Assembly: GCA_945878515.1 (NCBI GenBank)
Contig: CAMCTL010000042.1
Location: 1-22,449 of the forward strand
Reading direction: 5' to 3'
From: Flavobacterium psychrophilum
GTDB lineage: Bacteria; Bacteroidota; Bacteroidia; Flavobacteriales; Flavobacteriaceae
Length of the DNA: 22,449 nt
Positions 6,811 to 14,380 of this stretch are shown piece after piece; position 1 is the first letter of the stretch; each line of letters begins with the position of its first letter. Both the position numbers and the translations under genes were made by a program. Under the pieces are notes generated by a model, which made no database searches, had not been told where the DNA came from, and worked only from the letters and a program-made list of their open reading frames with translations.

Positions 6811-7140
6811 TGGGGCTGATTACAAAGTATGGTATAAATGTAAGAAATAATTCCTTACAAGGAATCGCCTTACTAAATTTTATCTAAAAATATGTGAAAT
6901 ATTCAAAAACTTGGCAATTTTATTCTAAAAACACATCAAATAGCACCGAGATCTAAATTGTTCTCACAATTTACCTTTTGCTTTTTCTCTAAAAAACAAA
7001 AGAAATAACAAATAGCGAAAAACACGTCTTATTAGACCATTTCGCACAACAATTTTTCCAAACAAATCATTTATATTTGTAATTCGATTTAGATTAATTT
7101 TGAAATCCTAAATCCTAAATTTGAAAATTCTATTTCGAAA
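6811..7140. other. 330-bp divergent intergenic region
   Basis: It separates the HNH-like gene (minus) from asnS (plus). It holds a perfect 7-bp inverted repeat ATTCCTT-AC-AAGGAAT at 6850-6865, about 40 bases upstream of the minus-strand gene. It also holds a -7 element TATATTTG at 7072-7079 for asnS and two heptamers AAATCCT at 7103-7116 in the asnS leader. I see no tRNA, T-box-like structure or small ORF of merit. Confidence 0.5.
7072..7079 (+). promoter_or_regulatory. asnS -7 promoter element
   Basis: TATATTTG matches TAnnTTTG exactly, 61 bases upstream of the asnS ATG. The -33 region (about 7048-7056) is T-rich but has no clear TTTG, so the match is one-sided. Confidence 0.5.
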
Positions 7141-8574
7141 ATGAGACATACAAGAATCAAAGATTTACTAAACAGCACCGCAACACTTCAAGTAGTGAAT
7201 GCCAAAGGTTGGGTACGAACTTTTAGAAACAATCAATTTATTGCGCTGAACGACGGTTCGACCATCAATAATATTCAATGTGTGGTCGATTTTGAAAATA
7301 CGGCCGAAGAAACCTTGAAAAGAATTACTACTGGTGCGGCGATTTCAGTAACGGGAGATTTGGTAGAAAGCAAAGGTGCTGGACAAAAATATGAAATACA
7401 AGTTACAACATTAGAAATCCTAGGCGACTCGGATGCGGAGAAATTTCCAATGCAACCAAAAAAACATTCCTTGGAATTCTTGCGTGAAAATGCACATTTA
7501 AGAGTTCGCACCAATGCTTTTGGAGCCATTATGCGGATTCGTTCGGTGTTGTCTTTTGCAGTTCACAGCTATTTTCAACAAAAAGGTTTTGTGTATGTCA
7601 ACACACCCATTATCACTGGAGCAGATGCCGAAGGTGCTGGCGAAATGTTTCAAGTAACTTCCTTGCCATTAGATAATTTACCCAAAAATGAAGAAGGCAA
7701 TATCGATTACAAAAAAGATTTCTTCGGAAAACATACGAACTTAACCGTTTCAGGACAATTAGAAGGCGAAACTTTTGCGATGGCTTTAGGACAGATTTAT
7801 ACTTTTGGCCCCACTTTCAGAGCCGAAAACTCCAACACTTCTCGCCATTTGGCTGAATTTTGGATGATTGAACCAGAAGTAGCTTTCAACGATTTGAATG
7901 ACAATATGGACTTGGCAGAAGATTTTATCCAATATGTAATCAAATACGCGATGGATAAATGTCCTGATGATTTGAAATTTTTAGAAGGAAGACTTTTGGA
8001 AGAAGAAAAATCGAAACCACAAGCCGAAAGAAGCGAAATGACGTTATTGGCAAAACTGAACTTTGTATTGGAAAACAATTTTAAACGCGTTTCTTACACT
8101 GAAGCCATTGATATTTTGAGAGATTGCACACCAAACAAAAAGAAAAAATTTCAATACATCATCAACGAATGGGGAGCCGATTTACAATCAGAACACGAGC
8201 GTTATCTGGTTGAAAAACACTTTAAATCGCCAGTGATTTTGTTTGATTATCCTGCCAATATCAAAGCGTTTTATATGCGCCTAAACGAAGACGGAAAAAC
8301 AGTTCGAGCGATGGATATCCTTTTTCCAGGCATTGGAGAAATCGTAGGCGGTTCACAAAGAGAGGAACGTTTTGAGGTGCTGGTCGAAAAAATGAAAGCC
8401 TTAGGAATTGACGAAGAAGAATTGTGGTGGTATTTGGACACACGTAAATTCGGAAGTGCCGTTCACTCTGGTTTTGGGCTAGGATTCGAAAGATTGGTGC
8501 TTTTTGTAACCGGAATGACCAACATTCGTGACGTAATTCCTTTTCCTAGAACGCCTATGAATGCTGATTTCTAA
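7141..8574 (+). CDS. asnS: Asparaginyl-tRNA synthetase
   Basis: Charges tRNA-Asn with asparagine in the cytoplasm. It is a 477-residue class IIb synthetase of normal length. An N-terminal OB-fold anticodon-binding domain (about 15-105, with '[20 protein letters not shown]') is followed by the catalytic domain. Motif 2 is at about 225-245 ('[21 protein letters not shown]' region, marked by FRAEN and HLAEF). Motif 3 is at about 443-455 ([12 protein letters not shown]), followed by the C-terminal '[11 protein letters not shown]'. The sequence '[11 protein letters not shown]' and the DYKKDFF insertion style favour AsnRS over AspRS. The ATG at 7141 follows an A-rich leader without Shine-Dalgarno sequence, normal for Bacteroidota. 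It is monocistronic by layout; the repeat unit at 8586-8613, followed by seven T, may end it. Confidence 0.97.
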   Translation: MRHTRIKDLLNSTATLQVVNAKGWVRTFRNNQFIALNDGSTINNIQCVVDFENTAEETLKRITTGAAISVTGDLVESKGAGQKYEIQVTTLEILGDSDAEKFPMQPKKHSLEFLRENAHLRVRTNAFGAIMRIRSVLSFAVHSYFQQKGFVYVNTPIITGADAEGAGEMFQVTSLPLDNLPKNEEGNIDYKKDFFGKHTNLTVSGQLEGETFAMALGQIYTFGPTFRAENSNTSRHLAEFWMIEPEVAFNDLNDNMDLAEDFIQYVIKYAMDKCPDDLKFLEGRLLEEEKSKPQAERSEMTLLAKLNFVLENNFKRVSYTEAIDILRDCTPNKKKKFQYIINEWGADLQSEHERYLVEKHFKSPVILFDYPANIKAFYMRLNEDGKTVRAMDILFPGIGEIVGGSQREERFEVLVEKMKALGIDEEELWWYLDTRKFGSAVHSGFGLGFERLVLFVTGMTNIRDVIPFPRTPMNADF

Positions 8575-8585
8575 GACACGAGTGA

Positions 8586-8750
8586 TTTGCCACGAAGACG
8601 CTAAGGCACAAAGCATTTTTTTAAAGTTAAAAAGAAATTCTGCTACAAAGTCTTAAAGACACGAAGATTTTTTAATAATTATTTTGAATAAAATGTTTTT
8701 ATAGAGTATCCTTAATAAATAAAACTTGGCGCTTTTGCGTCTTAGCGGCG
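8586..8750. repeat. Intergenic repeat copies upstream of the GxxExxY gene
   Basis: Three copies of a roughly 28-bp family, with core CCACGAAGACGCTAAGGCAC or its complement. Copy one (plus sense) is at 8586-8613, a degenerate copy at 8641-8667, and an inverted copy (core GCGTCTTAGCGGCG) at 8726-8750, ending 7 bases before the next ATG. The first unit can fold (TTTGCC with GGCAcAAA) and is followed by seven T, so it may terminate asnS. Confidence 0.75.
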
Positions 8751-8757
8751 ATAAAAA

Positions 8758-9144
8758 ATGATAGATGAGCGAACAGAAGAAATAGCAAAAATAATAGTAA
8801 ATTCAGCCTTTAAGGTTCATAAAAATCTTGGACCTGGTTTATTGGAAAGAGTTTATGAAGTTTGTTTAGCGTATGAGATAAACAAGGCGGGTTTGGAAGT
8901 TCAAAGTCAAATTGATGTGCCAATTGTTTATGATGGAGTAACACTTAAAGAAAAATTAAGACTCGATTTAATTGTTGAAAACACCGTAATTGTTGAAGTA
9001 AAAGCTGTTGAAATTGTAAATCCAGTCTGGCAGGCGCAAATCATTAGTCATCTAAAATTAACAGATAATCAACTGGGATTTTTAATTAATTTTAATGTCC
9101 CTTTAATAAAAAATGGAATAAAAAGATTCATCAATACAAAATGA
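8758..9144 (+). CDS. GxxExxY protein (PD-(D/E)XK nuclease-like fold)
   Basis: A 128-residue member of the GxxExxY family, widespread in Bacteroidota and environmental bacteria. The name motif is at 27-33 (G-L-L-E-R-V-Y, preceded by HKNLGP). A PD-(D/E)XK-like core follows: D70 in 'LRLDLIV' and E80-V-K82 in 'VIVEVKA'. The C-terminal 'WQAQIISHLKLTDNQLGFLINFN' is the usual family ending. A nuclease or nucleic-acid role is suggested by the fold, but the biological function is not established to my knowledge. The gene is bracketed by intergenic repeats on both sides and interrupts the asnS-rpoN interval, suggesting it moves or spreads with them. Confidence 0.92.
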   Translation: MIDERTEEIAKIIVNSAFKVHKNLGPGLLERVYEVCLAYEINKAGLEVQSQIDVPIVYDGVTLKEKLRLDLIVENTVIVEVKAVEIVNPVWQAQIISHLKLTDNQLGFLINFNVPLIKNGIKRFINTK

Positions 9145-9145
9145 T

Positions 9146-9319
9146 TTTGCCGCAAAGGCACTAAGCCACAAAGAAAAAGAAAAAGACTAAAGCAGAAATT
9201 TTACTGAATTTTTAAATTAATTAAATTAAACTTTGTGCCTTAGTGTCAAAAAACGGCGTATTATAAAACAAAAAACTTTGCGTCTTAGTGCCTTCGTGGC
9301 AAATTTTCGTGGCAAATTA
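9146..9319. repeat. Intergenic repeat copies downstream of the GxxExxY gene
   Basis: A plus-sense copy at 9146-9173 (core GCAAAGGCACTAAGCCACAA) begins 1 base after the GxxExxY stop. Inverted copies lie at 9231-9247 (CTTTGTGCCTTAGTGTC) and 9276-9303 (CTTTGCGTCTTAGTGCC plus TTCGTGGCAAA), then a partial repeat TTTTCGTGGCAAA to 9315. Direct copies face inverted copies, so this block could fold into long stems. It ends about 20 bases before the rpoN ATG, so it must form part of the rpoN leader or promoter region. Confidence 0.78.
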
Positions 9320-9334
9320 AATTAGTGTCTTATT

Positions 9335-10807
9335 ATGTTAAAACAATTCCTTAACCTCAAACTTTCTCAAAAATTATCTCCACAGCAAATCCAGCTGATG
9401 AAGTTAATTCAATTGCCTACGCAAGCATTCGAACAACGTTTGATGGAAGAGATGAATGAAAATCCGGCACTAGAAACAGGAAGTGATGAGGAAGAAATTT
9501 ATGATGACGAATTCGATAATGATGACATGAACGACGAATTCGACGATTATGATGATAAAGAAACCGAAGACATCAGCGACATCAACATTGATGAATATTT
9601 AAGCAGTGACGAAATACCAGATTACAAAACCCAAGCCAATAATTATAGTGAGGACGACGAAGAACGCGAATCGCCATTAGTAGCTCCTATTAGTTTTCAT
9701 CAGGATTTAATCAATCAGTTGAACACTTTTATATTGAATGATTCCGAGCGAGAAATTGCAGAATTTTTAGTCGGAAGTATCGATGATATGGGTTATCTCC
9801 GCCGTAGCATTACAGATTTGGTTGATGATATGGCATTTACCCAAGGTATTTATACCGATGAAAAAACAGTCGAGAGAATGTTGCGTATCATTCACGAGTT
9901 GGAACCATCTGGCGTTGGTGCACGCGATTTACAGGAATGTTTGTTGTTGCAATTAAAACACAAAACACCAACGGAGTATGTGGCTTTGGCAATTGATATT
10001 ATCGAAAATCAGTTTGATGCTTTTACCAAAAAACATTACGATAAATTACTGCAAAAATATGCTGTTTCTAGTGAGCAACTCAAAACCGCAATACATGAAA
10101 TAGAAAGACTGAACCCAAAACCGGGAGGATCTTTTACAGGAAGCAACAGGATTACTGAACAAGTTGTTCCTGATTTTGCCATTCGGATTGAAGAAGAGGA
10201 TTTGGTTTTGACCTTGAATGGAAGAAACGCACCATCATTGCACGTTTCCAAAGATTATCAGGAAATGATGCAAGCCTATAAGAATTCCCGAGACAAATCC
10301 AATGCGCAAAAAGATGCAGTACAGTTTATCAAACAAAAACTAGATTCGGCCAAATGGTTTATTGATGCTATCAAACAGCGTCAAGAAACTTTATTTGTTA
10401 CGATGAACGCCATAATGCATTATCAGCAAGAATTCTTTTTAGACGGCGATGAAACCAAACTTAAACCGATGATCTTGAAAGACATTGCCGATTTAGTGGG
10501 TCTTGATATTTCGACTATTTCTCGTGTTGCCAATAGCAAATATGTGGAAACGCCTTATGGAACAAAACTGATTAAAGAATTTTTCTCGGAAGCAATGAAG
10601 AACGATCAGGGCGAAGAGGTTTCGACACTCGAAATCAAGAAAATTTTACAAAATACTATTGAGGAAGAAGACAAACAAAAACCGCTTCCTGATGATCAAT
10701 TGGCTGAAATCCTTTTAGAAAAAGGCTACCCAATTGCCCGCAGAACTATTGCAAAATATAGAGAACAATTGGATATTCCAGTAGCGAGAATGAGGAAGAA
10801 AATTTAG
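9335..10807 (+). CDS. rpoN: RNA polymerase sigma-54 factor
   Basis: Alternative sigma factor that directs core RNA polymerase to -24/-12 promoters and needs an AAA+ activator. Its 490 residues show the full layout. Region I (1-50, 'LSPQQIQLMKLIQLP') contacts activator and core. A very acidic region II spans about 50-120. The core-binding domain is at about 130-300 with 'ARDLQECLLLQL'. The HTH is at about 385-425 ('LKDIADLVGLDISTISRVANSKY'). The RpoN box is at 468-477 (ARRTIAKYRE), which reads the -24 element. Length and motifs are normal. The gene converges on mutY with a 72-bp gap in which no good terminator is seen. Its upstream region is filled with intergenic repeats. Confidence 0.97.
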   Translation: MLKQFLNLKLSQKLSPQQIQLMKLIQLPTQAFEQRLMEEMNENPALETGSDEEEIYDDEFDNDDMNDEFDDYDDKETEDISDINIDEYLSSDEIPDYKTQANNYSEDDEERESPLVAPISFHQDLINQLNTFILNDSEREIAEFLVGSIDDMGYLRRSITDLVDDMAFTQGIYTDEKTVERMLRIIHELEPSGVGARDLQECLLLQLKHKTPTEYVALAIDIIENQFDAFTKKHYDKLLQKYAVSSEQLKTAIHEIERLNPKPGGSFTGSNRITEQVVPDFAIRIEEEDLVLTLNGRNAPSLHVSKDYQEMMQAYKNSRDKSNAQKDAVQFIKQKLDSAKWFIDAIKQRQETLFVTMNAIMHYQQEFFLDGDETKLKPMILKDIADLVGLDISTISRVANSKYVETPYGTKLIKEFFSEAMKNDQGEEVSTLEIKKILQNTIEEEDKQKPLPDDQLAEILLEKGYPIARRTIAKYREQLDIPVARMRKKI

Positions 10808-10879
10808 ATTGCAAATTCAGAAATTATAACTTGAAGGATAATTTTGCTGGGTTTCAAAGTTTTTGCTTCCGTTTGTTTA

Positions 10880-11923
10880 TCAGTTTAAAAAGTAGTTAGC
10901 AATAAAATTGTGAATCACAATCGGGAAAGGAAATGTTTTTAAAGTTTCTAAATCAATACCGTTTTCGATAGTTCCTTTAAGTTTTATTTTCCAAAATTTA
11001 ATGTGCAAATGTTGGTGTGTTAATTTATGAATGATGCTTATTGGGTTGATTTCTAATAGGCTTTCCACTTCGTTTTCTTTAAAAAAATCAGCTTGAATTT
11101 GCTGGGCAATAGATTCAAAATTTTCTACTTGGTCGGTTTCAATTAGCGGGAATTCGTAGAGATTGTGCCAAATTCCTTTTGCTGTTCGTTTTTGAATTAT
11201 CGTATTTTCATTTTCATCGGAAACTACCAAATAATTAAAGTATCTATTTCTTACTTTTAACTTTTTCGATTTCACTGGCAGTTGACTGACTTTCTTTTTT
11301 TGCAAAGCGGCGCAACTAGTATTGAAAACACAAATACCACAATTTGGACTTTTAGGAACACATTGCAAAGCGCCAAACTCCATTATGGCTTGATTGAATA
11401 AAGCAGGATTAGCTTTTGGCATTAATTCAAAAGCCAAAGCTGCAAATTCTTTTTTGGCAGAAGCCAAAGCAATATCCGTTTCTATATCAAAATAGCGGGA
11501 TAAAACCCTAAAAACATTTCCATCTACAACAGGTACAGCTTCGTTGTATGAAAAAGAAGCAATTGCAGCAGCCGTGTATTCACCAACGCCTTTCAATTTT
11601 AATAAGTTGTTATAGTTATCTGGAAATTTTCCTGATAATTCATTTGCGACAAACTGAGCTGTTTTGTGCAAATTTCGCGCTCGTGAATAATAGCCCAAAC
11701 CTTGCCAAAGTTTCAAAACTTGTTCTTCACTCGCCGCGGCAAGGTCAAAAACAGTTGGAAAAGTATTTGTAAATGAAAGAAAGTAAGGCGTTCCTTGAGC
11801 AACTCTTGTCTGTTGAAGCATTATTTCGGAAAGCCAAATAAAATAAGGATTGTCGGTTTTTCGCCACGGTAAATCGCGCTTGTTTTCTAAATACCATCTT
11901 ATCAATATATTGGAAAATTCCAT
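10880..11923 (-). CDS. mutY: A/G-specific adenine glycosylase MutY
   Basis: Base-excision repair enzyme that removes adenine mispaired with 8-oxoguanine. In its 347 residues the catalytic glutamate is E33 in 'WLSEIMLQQTRV', the helix-hairpin-helix is at 110-118 (LKGVGEYTA), the catalytic aspartate is D134 in 'VVDGNVFRV', and the 4Fe-4S cluster ligands are C188-X6-C195-X2-C198-X5-C204. The C-terminal third (about 225-347) is the NUDIX-like 8-oxoG recognition domain, with 'HKLTHQHLHIKFW'. All key residues are present. The ATG at 11923 gives the canonical N-terminus and lies 18 bases downstream of a -7 element (11941-11948). It is divergent from the HU gene. Confidence 0.96.
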   Translation of the reverse strand: MEFSNILIRWYLENKRDLPWRKTDNPYFIWLSEIMLQQTRVAQGTPYFLSFTNTFPTVFDLAAASEEQVLKLWQGLGYYSRARNLHKTAQFVANELSGKFPDNYNNLLKLKGVGEYTAAAIASFSYNEAVPVVDGNVFRVLSRYFDIETDIALASAKKEFAALAFELMPKANPALFNQAIMEFGALQCVPKSPNCGICVFNTSCAALQKKKVSQLPVKSKKLKVRNRYFNYLVVSDENENTIIQKRTAKGIWHNLYEFPLIETDQVENFESIAQQIQADFFKENEVESLLEINPISIIHKLTHQHLHIKFWKIKLKGTIENGIDLETLKTFPFPIVIHNFIANYFLN

Positions 11924-11940
11924 TGTTAAATTTTAGTTAG

Positions 11941-11948
11941 CAAAAGTA
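11941..11948 (-). promoter_or_regulatory. mutY -7 promoter element
   Basis: Read on the minus strand this is TACTTTTG, an exact TAnnTTTG match, 18 bases upstream of the mutY ATG. A clear TTTG -33 element is not seen at the expected spacing. It implies a short mRNA leader of roughly 10-13 bases. Confidence 0.5.
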
Positions 11949-11981
11949 AAAGTTTATGTTGTTAAATTTTAACGAATTAGC

Positions 11982-12013
11982 TTGAATATTAATATTTTTT
12001 ATTCTTATATTTG
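11982..12013 (+). promoter_or_regulatory. HU-gene promoter (Bacteroidota -33/-7)
   Basis: TTG at 11982-11984 and TATATTTG at 12006-12013 are separated by 21 bases. This fits the Bacteroidota promoter pattern TTG-N(17-23)-TAnnTTTG. It lies 44 bases upstream of the HU ATG and is the most complete promoter in the window. Confidence 0.7.
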
Positions 12014-12056
12014 CAACCTGAAAAAATAAGTATAAAATTATAAATTTCGAATTAAA

Positions 12057-12347
12057 ATGACAAAAGCAGATATCGTAGCGAAAATCTCAGAAAAATTAGG
12101 TCTAGAAAAAGGAGATGTTCAGGCAACAGTTGAGACCTTTATGACAGAAGTAAAAAGTTCACTAGAAACTGGTGACAATGTTTATTTAAGAGGTTTTGGA
12201 AGCTTCATTGTGAAAACAAGAGCCGAAAAAACAGGAAGAAATATTTCAAAAAATACCACTATCAAAATTCCTGCTCACAATATTCCAGCATTTAAACCTG
12301 CTAAAGTGTTTGTTGATGGTGTAAAGACGAACAACGAAGTAAAATAA
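12057..12347 (+). CDS. HU/IHF-family DNA-binding protein
   Basis: A 96-residue nucleoid protein that binds and bends DNA as a dimer. It has the helical dimerisation half (MTKADIVAKISEKLGLEKGDV) followed by the signature 'VYLRGFGSFIVKTRAEKTGRN' (about 43-62) and the DNA-binding arm 'KNTTIKIPAHNIPAFKPAK'. The arm has NIPAF where many members have NVPxF; this is a normal variant. It is probably the lead gene of a short transcript with the 30-codon basic protein 30 bp downstream, starting from the promoter at 11982-12013 and ending at the hairpin at 12462. It could be HU-beta-like or one of the extra HU-type proteins of Bacteroidota, so no gene symbol is given. Confidence 0.95.
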   Translation: MTKADIVAKISEKLGLEKGDVQATVETFMTEVKSSLETGDNVYLRGFGSFIVKTRAEKTGRNISKNTTIKIPAHNIPAFKPAKVFVDGVKTNNEVK

Positions 12348-12377
12348 AAAAATTATTAATCACAAAATCAGCAGATT

Positions 12378-12470
12378 ATGCCAAGTGGTAAAAAAAGAAA
12401 ACGACATAAGGTAGCTACGCACAAGCGTAAGAAAAGGGCGAGAGCTAACCGTCACAAAAAGAAAAAGTAG
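12378..12470 (+). CDS. 30-residue very basic protein, AURKAIP1/COX24-like (putative ribosomal)
   Basis: An ATG at 12378 opens a 30-codon frame ending at TAG 12468-12470: MPSGKKRKRHKVATHKRK, continuing KRARANRHKKKK. About two thirds of the residues are Lys, Arg or His and there are no acidic residues. The pattern (KKRKRHKVATHKRKKRARANRHKKK) matches the AURKAIP1/COX24 family, whose mitochondrial member mS38 is a small-subunit ribosomal protein, and annotated homologues of this length occur across Bacteroidota. A ribosome-bound role is therefore likely but not shown by this sequence. It lies 30 bp after the HU gene. Its stop codon is inside the terminator stem, so the mRNA ends directly after it. 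It is too short for most gene callers. Confidence 0.85.
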   Translation: MPSGKKRKRHKVATHKRKKRARANRHKKKK

Positions 12471-12487
12471 TTTTAAACTACTTTTTT
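12462..12487 (+). terminator. Terminator overlapping the stop codon of the basic protein gene
   Basis: AAAAAGTAGT (12462-12471) pairs with ACTACTTTTT (12477-12486) around a 5-nt loop, with six T at 12482-12487. The left arm contains the last lysine codons and the TAG stop, so translation and termination signals share bases. Confidence 0.65.
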
Positions 12488-12499
12488 CTTTTTAATCGT

Positions 12500-12610
12500 T
12501 CATTGAAATTTGGGAAATTTCAAAAATTCCAAAAAACAAAATCCAAAATCCAAAAATTAATAAGTCAATATTGATTTCAAAATTGGAATTTATCAATTGG
12601 AATTTGACTT
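12500..12610. repeat. Imperfect TTCCAAA/TTGGAAT repeats in the gap before the ribonuclease gene
   Basis: AATTTGGGAAATTTC and related words (AATTCCAAA, AAATCCAAAATCC) on the left face AATTGGAATTTATC and AATTGGAATTTGAC on the right, forming a loose inverted arrangement. This word family is frequent in flavobacterial intergenic DNA. No gene is seen in 12488-12767. Confidence 0.45.
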
Positions 12611-12661
12611 TCCCTACCGGGTTCAATACCTGTTAAAATTATTGTTTAATCCATCCTTACC

Positions 12662-12744
12662 GAAGTTAGAAGTTGGAAGTTAGAAGTTAGAAGTTTTTTG
12701 TAGCTACAAAAATCTGAAATCTGAAATCTGAAATCTGAAATCTG
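12662..12744. repeat. Two blocks of 7-bp tandem repeats around an 18-bp palindrome
   Basis: The left block is five units of GAAGTTA/G (12662-12696, last unit incomplete). The right block is five perfect units of AAATCTG (12710-12744). Between and partly overlapping them is the perfect palindrome TTTTTGTAGCTACAAAAA (12695-12712). The array ends 23 bases before the ribonuclease ATG, so it lies in its promoter or 5' leader. Confidence 0.85.
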
Positions 12745-12767
12745 AAAGTTGGGATAAAAATTTACAG

Positions 12768-14312
12768 ATGCATAAAGAATTAATCATTAGATCTAGTTCC
12801 GAAGCCGTAGATTTTGCCTTATTAAAAGATGGAAAACTAATTGAATTACACAAAGAACAAGAAACAAGCAATTTTCAAGTTGGCGATATTTTTATTGCCA
12901 AAATTAGAAAACCAGTTGCTGGGCTAAACGCTGCTTTTGTGCATGTTGGCTACGAAAAAGACGCCTTTTTGCACTATCACGATTTAGGTCCAAACCTTGC
13001 TTCCCAACTGAAATTCATAAAACTTGTAAGCGCAGGTAAAATAAAAGATTTCTCCCTAAAAAACTTTCAGTTTGAAAAAGAGATAGATAAAAATGGTTCG
13101 ATAGCCGATATTATCAATTCGAATCAATCTATTTTAGTACAAGTCGTCAAAGAACCAATATCTACAAAAGGACCAAGAATTAGCGCTGAGCTATCACTTG
13201 CCGGAAGATTTATTGTTTTAGTTCCGTTTTCTGATCGTGTTTCTATTTCACAAAAAATAGAAGACAAAAAAGAAAAAGAACGTTTGAAAAAACTTGTACA
13301 ATCCATCAAACCAAAAGGATTTGGCGTTATTGTTCGCACAGTAGCCGAAGGCAAAAGTACAGTAGAATTAGAAAAAGATTTGCAGAACCTCATAGAGAGA
13401 TGGACTGCAATGTGTAAAAAATTACCAACCGCTCATCATCCGTCCAAGGTATTAGGAGAGCTCAATAGAGCTTCATCAATATTAAGAGACTTCTTCAACG
13501 ATAGCTTTAGTAGCATCCAAATAGATGATGAAGAGTTGTACAACCAAACAAAGGACTATTTACAAGAAATAGCGCCTTCAAAAACATCGATTGTTAAGTT
13601 TTATCAGTCAAAAGACACGCCGATTTTTGAGAAATACCATATTGAGAGACAGATCAAAACCTCCTTTGGAAAAACAGTTTCAATGAGCAGAGGTGCTTAT
13701 CTTATTATCGAACACACAGAAGCTTTGCACGTTATAGACGTTAATAGTGGAAACCGTTCTAATAAAGCATCAAACCAAGAAGACACTGCCATGGAAGTCA
13801 ATATGATTGCAGCCGCCGAAATAGCAAGACAATTGCGTCTTCGGGATATGGGCGGAATAATCGTAATTGATTTTATAGATATGGGCAATTCCGAAAATCG
13901 AAATGTCTTGTTCAACTTCCTGAGGGAAGAAATGAACGATGATAAAGCAAAGCACAAAATCTTGCCACCGAGTAAATTTGGATTAGTTCAAATTACCCGA
14001 CAAAGAGTAAGACCGGAAGTCAACATTAAAACTAGAGAAGAAGATCCAAACAATATTGAAGGCGAAATTGAAGCGCCAATTCAAATTATTGATAAAATTG
14101 CTCTTGATCTAGAAAGTACATTAAAAACAAACTCAGATGTTGTGCTTAACGTACATCCATTTGTAGCCGCATACCTTACAAAAGGTTTTCCATCGATACG
14201 TTCAAAATGGTTTTTTGAACATAAAAAATGGGTAAAAATCATACCGCGTGACGCTTACACGTATCTAGAATATCATTTTTACGACAAAAAGAAGAATGTT
14301 ATTATAGCTTAA
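12768..14312 (+). CDS. rng: Ribonuclease E/G family endoribonuclease
   Basis: Single-strand-specific endoribonuclease acting in rRNA maturation and mRNA turnover. The 514 residues match RNase G in length, lacking the long RNase E tail. The S1 RNA-binding domain is at about 37-125 (GDIFIAKIRKPVAGLNAAFV), interrupted by the usual insertion. The RNase-H-like catalytic domain has the two metal-binding aspartates D324 (VIDVNSGN) and D368 (IIVIDFIDM), 44 residues apart as in the family. The zinc-link CPxC motif expected shortly after the catalytic domain is missing; that region reads 'RQRVRPEVNIKTREEDPNN', and the only cysteine visible in the protein is near residue 216. The ATG at 12768 begins the standard N-terminus. 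It follows HU and the basic protein gene behind a terminator and repeat-rich leader. Confidence 0.93.
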   Translation: MHKELIIRSSSEAVDFALLKDGKLIELHKEQETSNFQVGDIFIAKIRKPVAGLNAAFVHVGYEKDAFLHYHDLGPNLASQLKFIKLVSAGKIKDFSLKNFQFEKEIDKNGSIADIINSNQSILVQVVKEPISTKGPRISAELSLAGRFIVLVPFSDRVSISQKIEDKKEKERLKKLVQSIKPKGFGVIVRTVAEGKSTVELEKDLQNLIERWTAMCKKLPTAHHPSKVLGELNRASSILRDFFNDSFSSIQIDDEELYNQTKDYLQEIAPSKTSIVKFYQSKDTPIFEKYHIERQIKTSFGKTVSMSRGAYLIIEHTEALHVIDVNSGNRSNKASNQEDTAMEVNMIAAAEIARQLRLRDMGGIIVIDFIDMGNSENRNVLFNFLREEMNDDKAKHKILPPSKFGLVQITRQRVRPEVNIKTREEDPNNIEGEIEAPIQIIDKIALDLESTLKTNSDVVLNVHPFVAAYLTKGFPSIRSKWFFEHKKWVKIIPRDAYTYLEYHFYDKKKNVIIA

Positions 14313-14345
14313 AGATGCGATTTATAGCGTCTCTTCATAAAACAA

Positions 14346-14380
14346 AACCGTCTCGATTTCATTATCGAGGCGGTTTTTTT
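14346..14380 (+). terminator. Strong intrinsic terminator after the ribonuclease gene
   Basis: AACCGTCTCGAT (14346-14357) pairs with ATCGAGGCGGTT (14364-14375), 12 base pairs with one G-U, around the loop TTCATT. A run of seven T (14374-14380) follows. It is the best intrinsic terminator in the window. Confidence 0.92.

Noticed and set aside
8586..9303. CRISPR array reading of the regularly looking repeats around the GxxExxY gene
   Set aside because: The copies are imperfect, in both orientations, irregularly spaced and separated by a gene; there are no uniform spacers or cas genes.
12605..12645. tRNA T-arm-like string (GGGTTCAATACC) in the gap before the ribonuclease gene
   Set aside because: The stem does not pair properly (CGGGT against ACCTG), and no acceptor, D or anticodon arms could be built around it.
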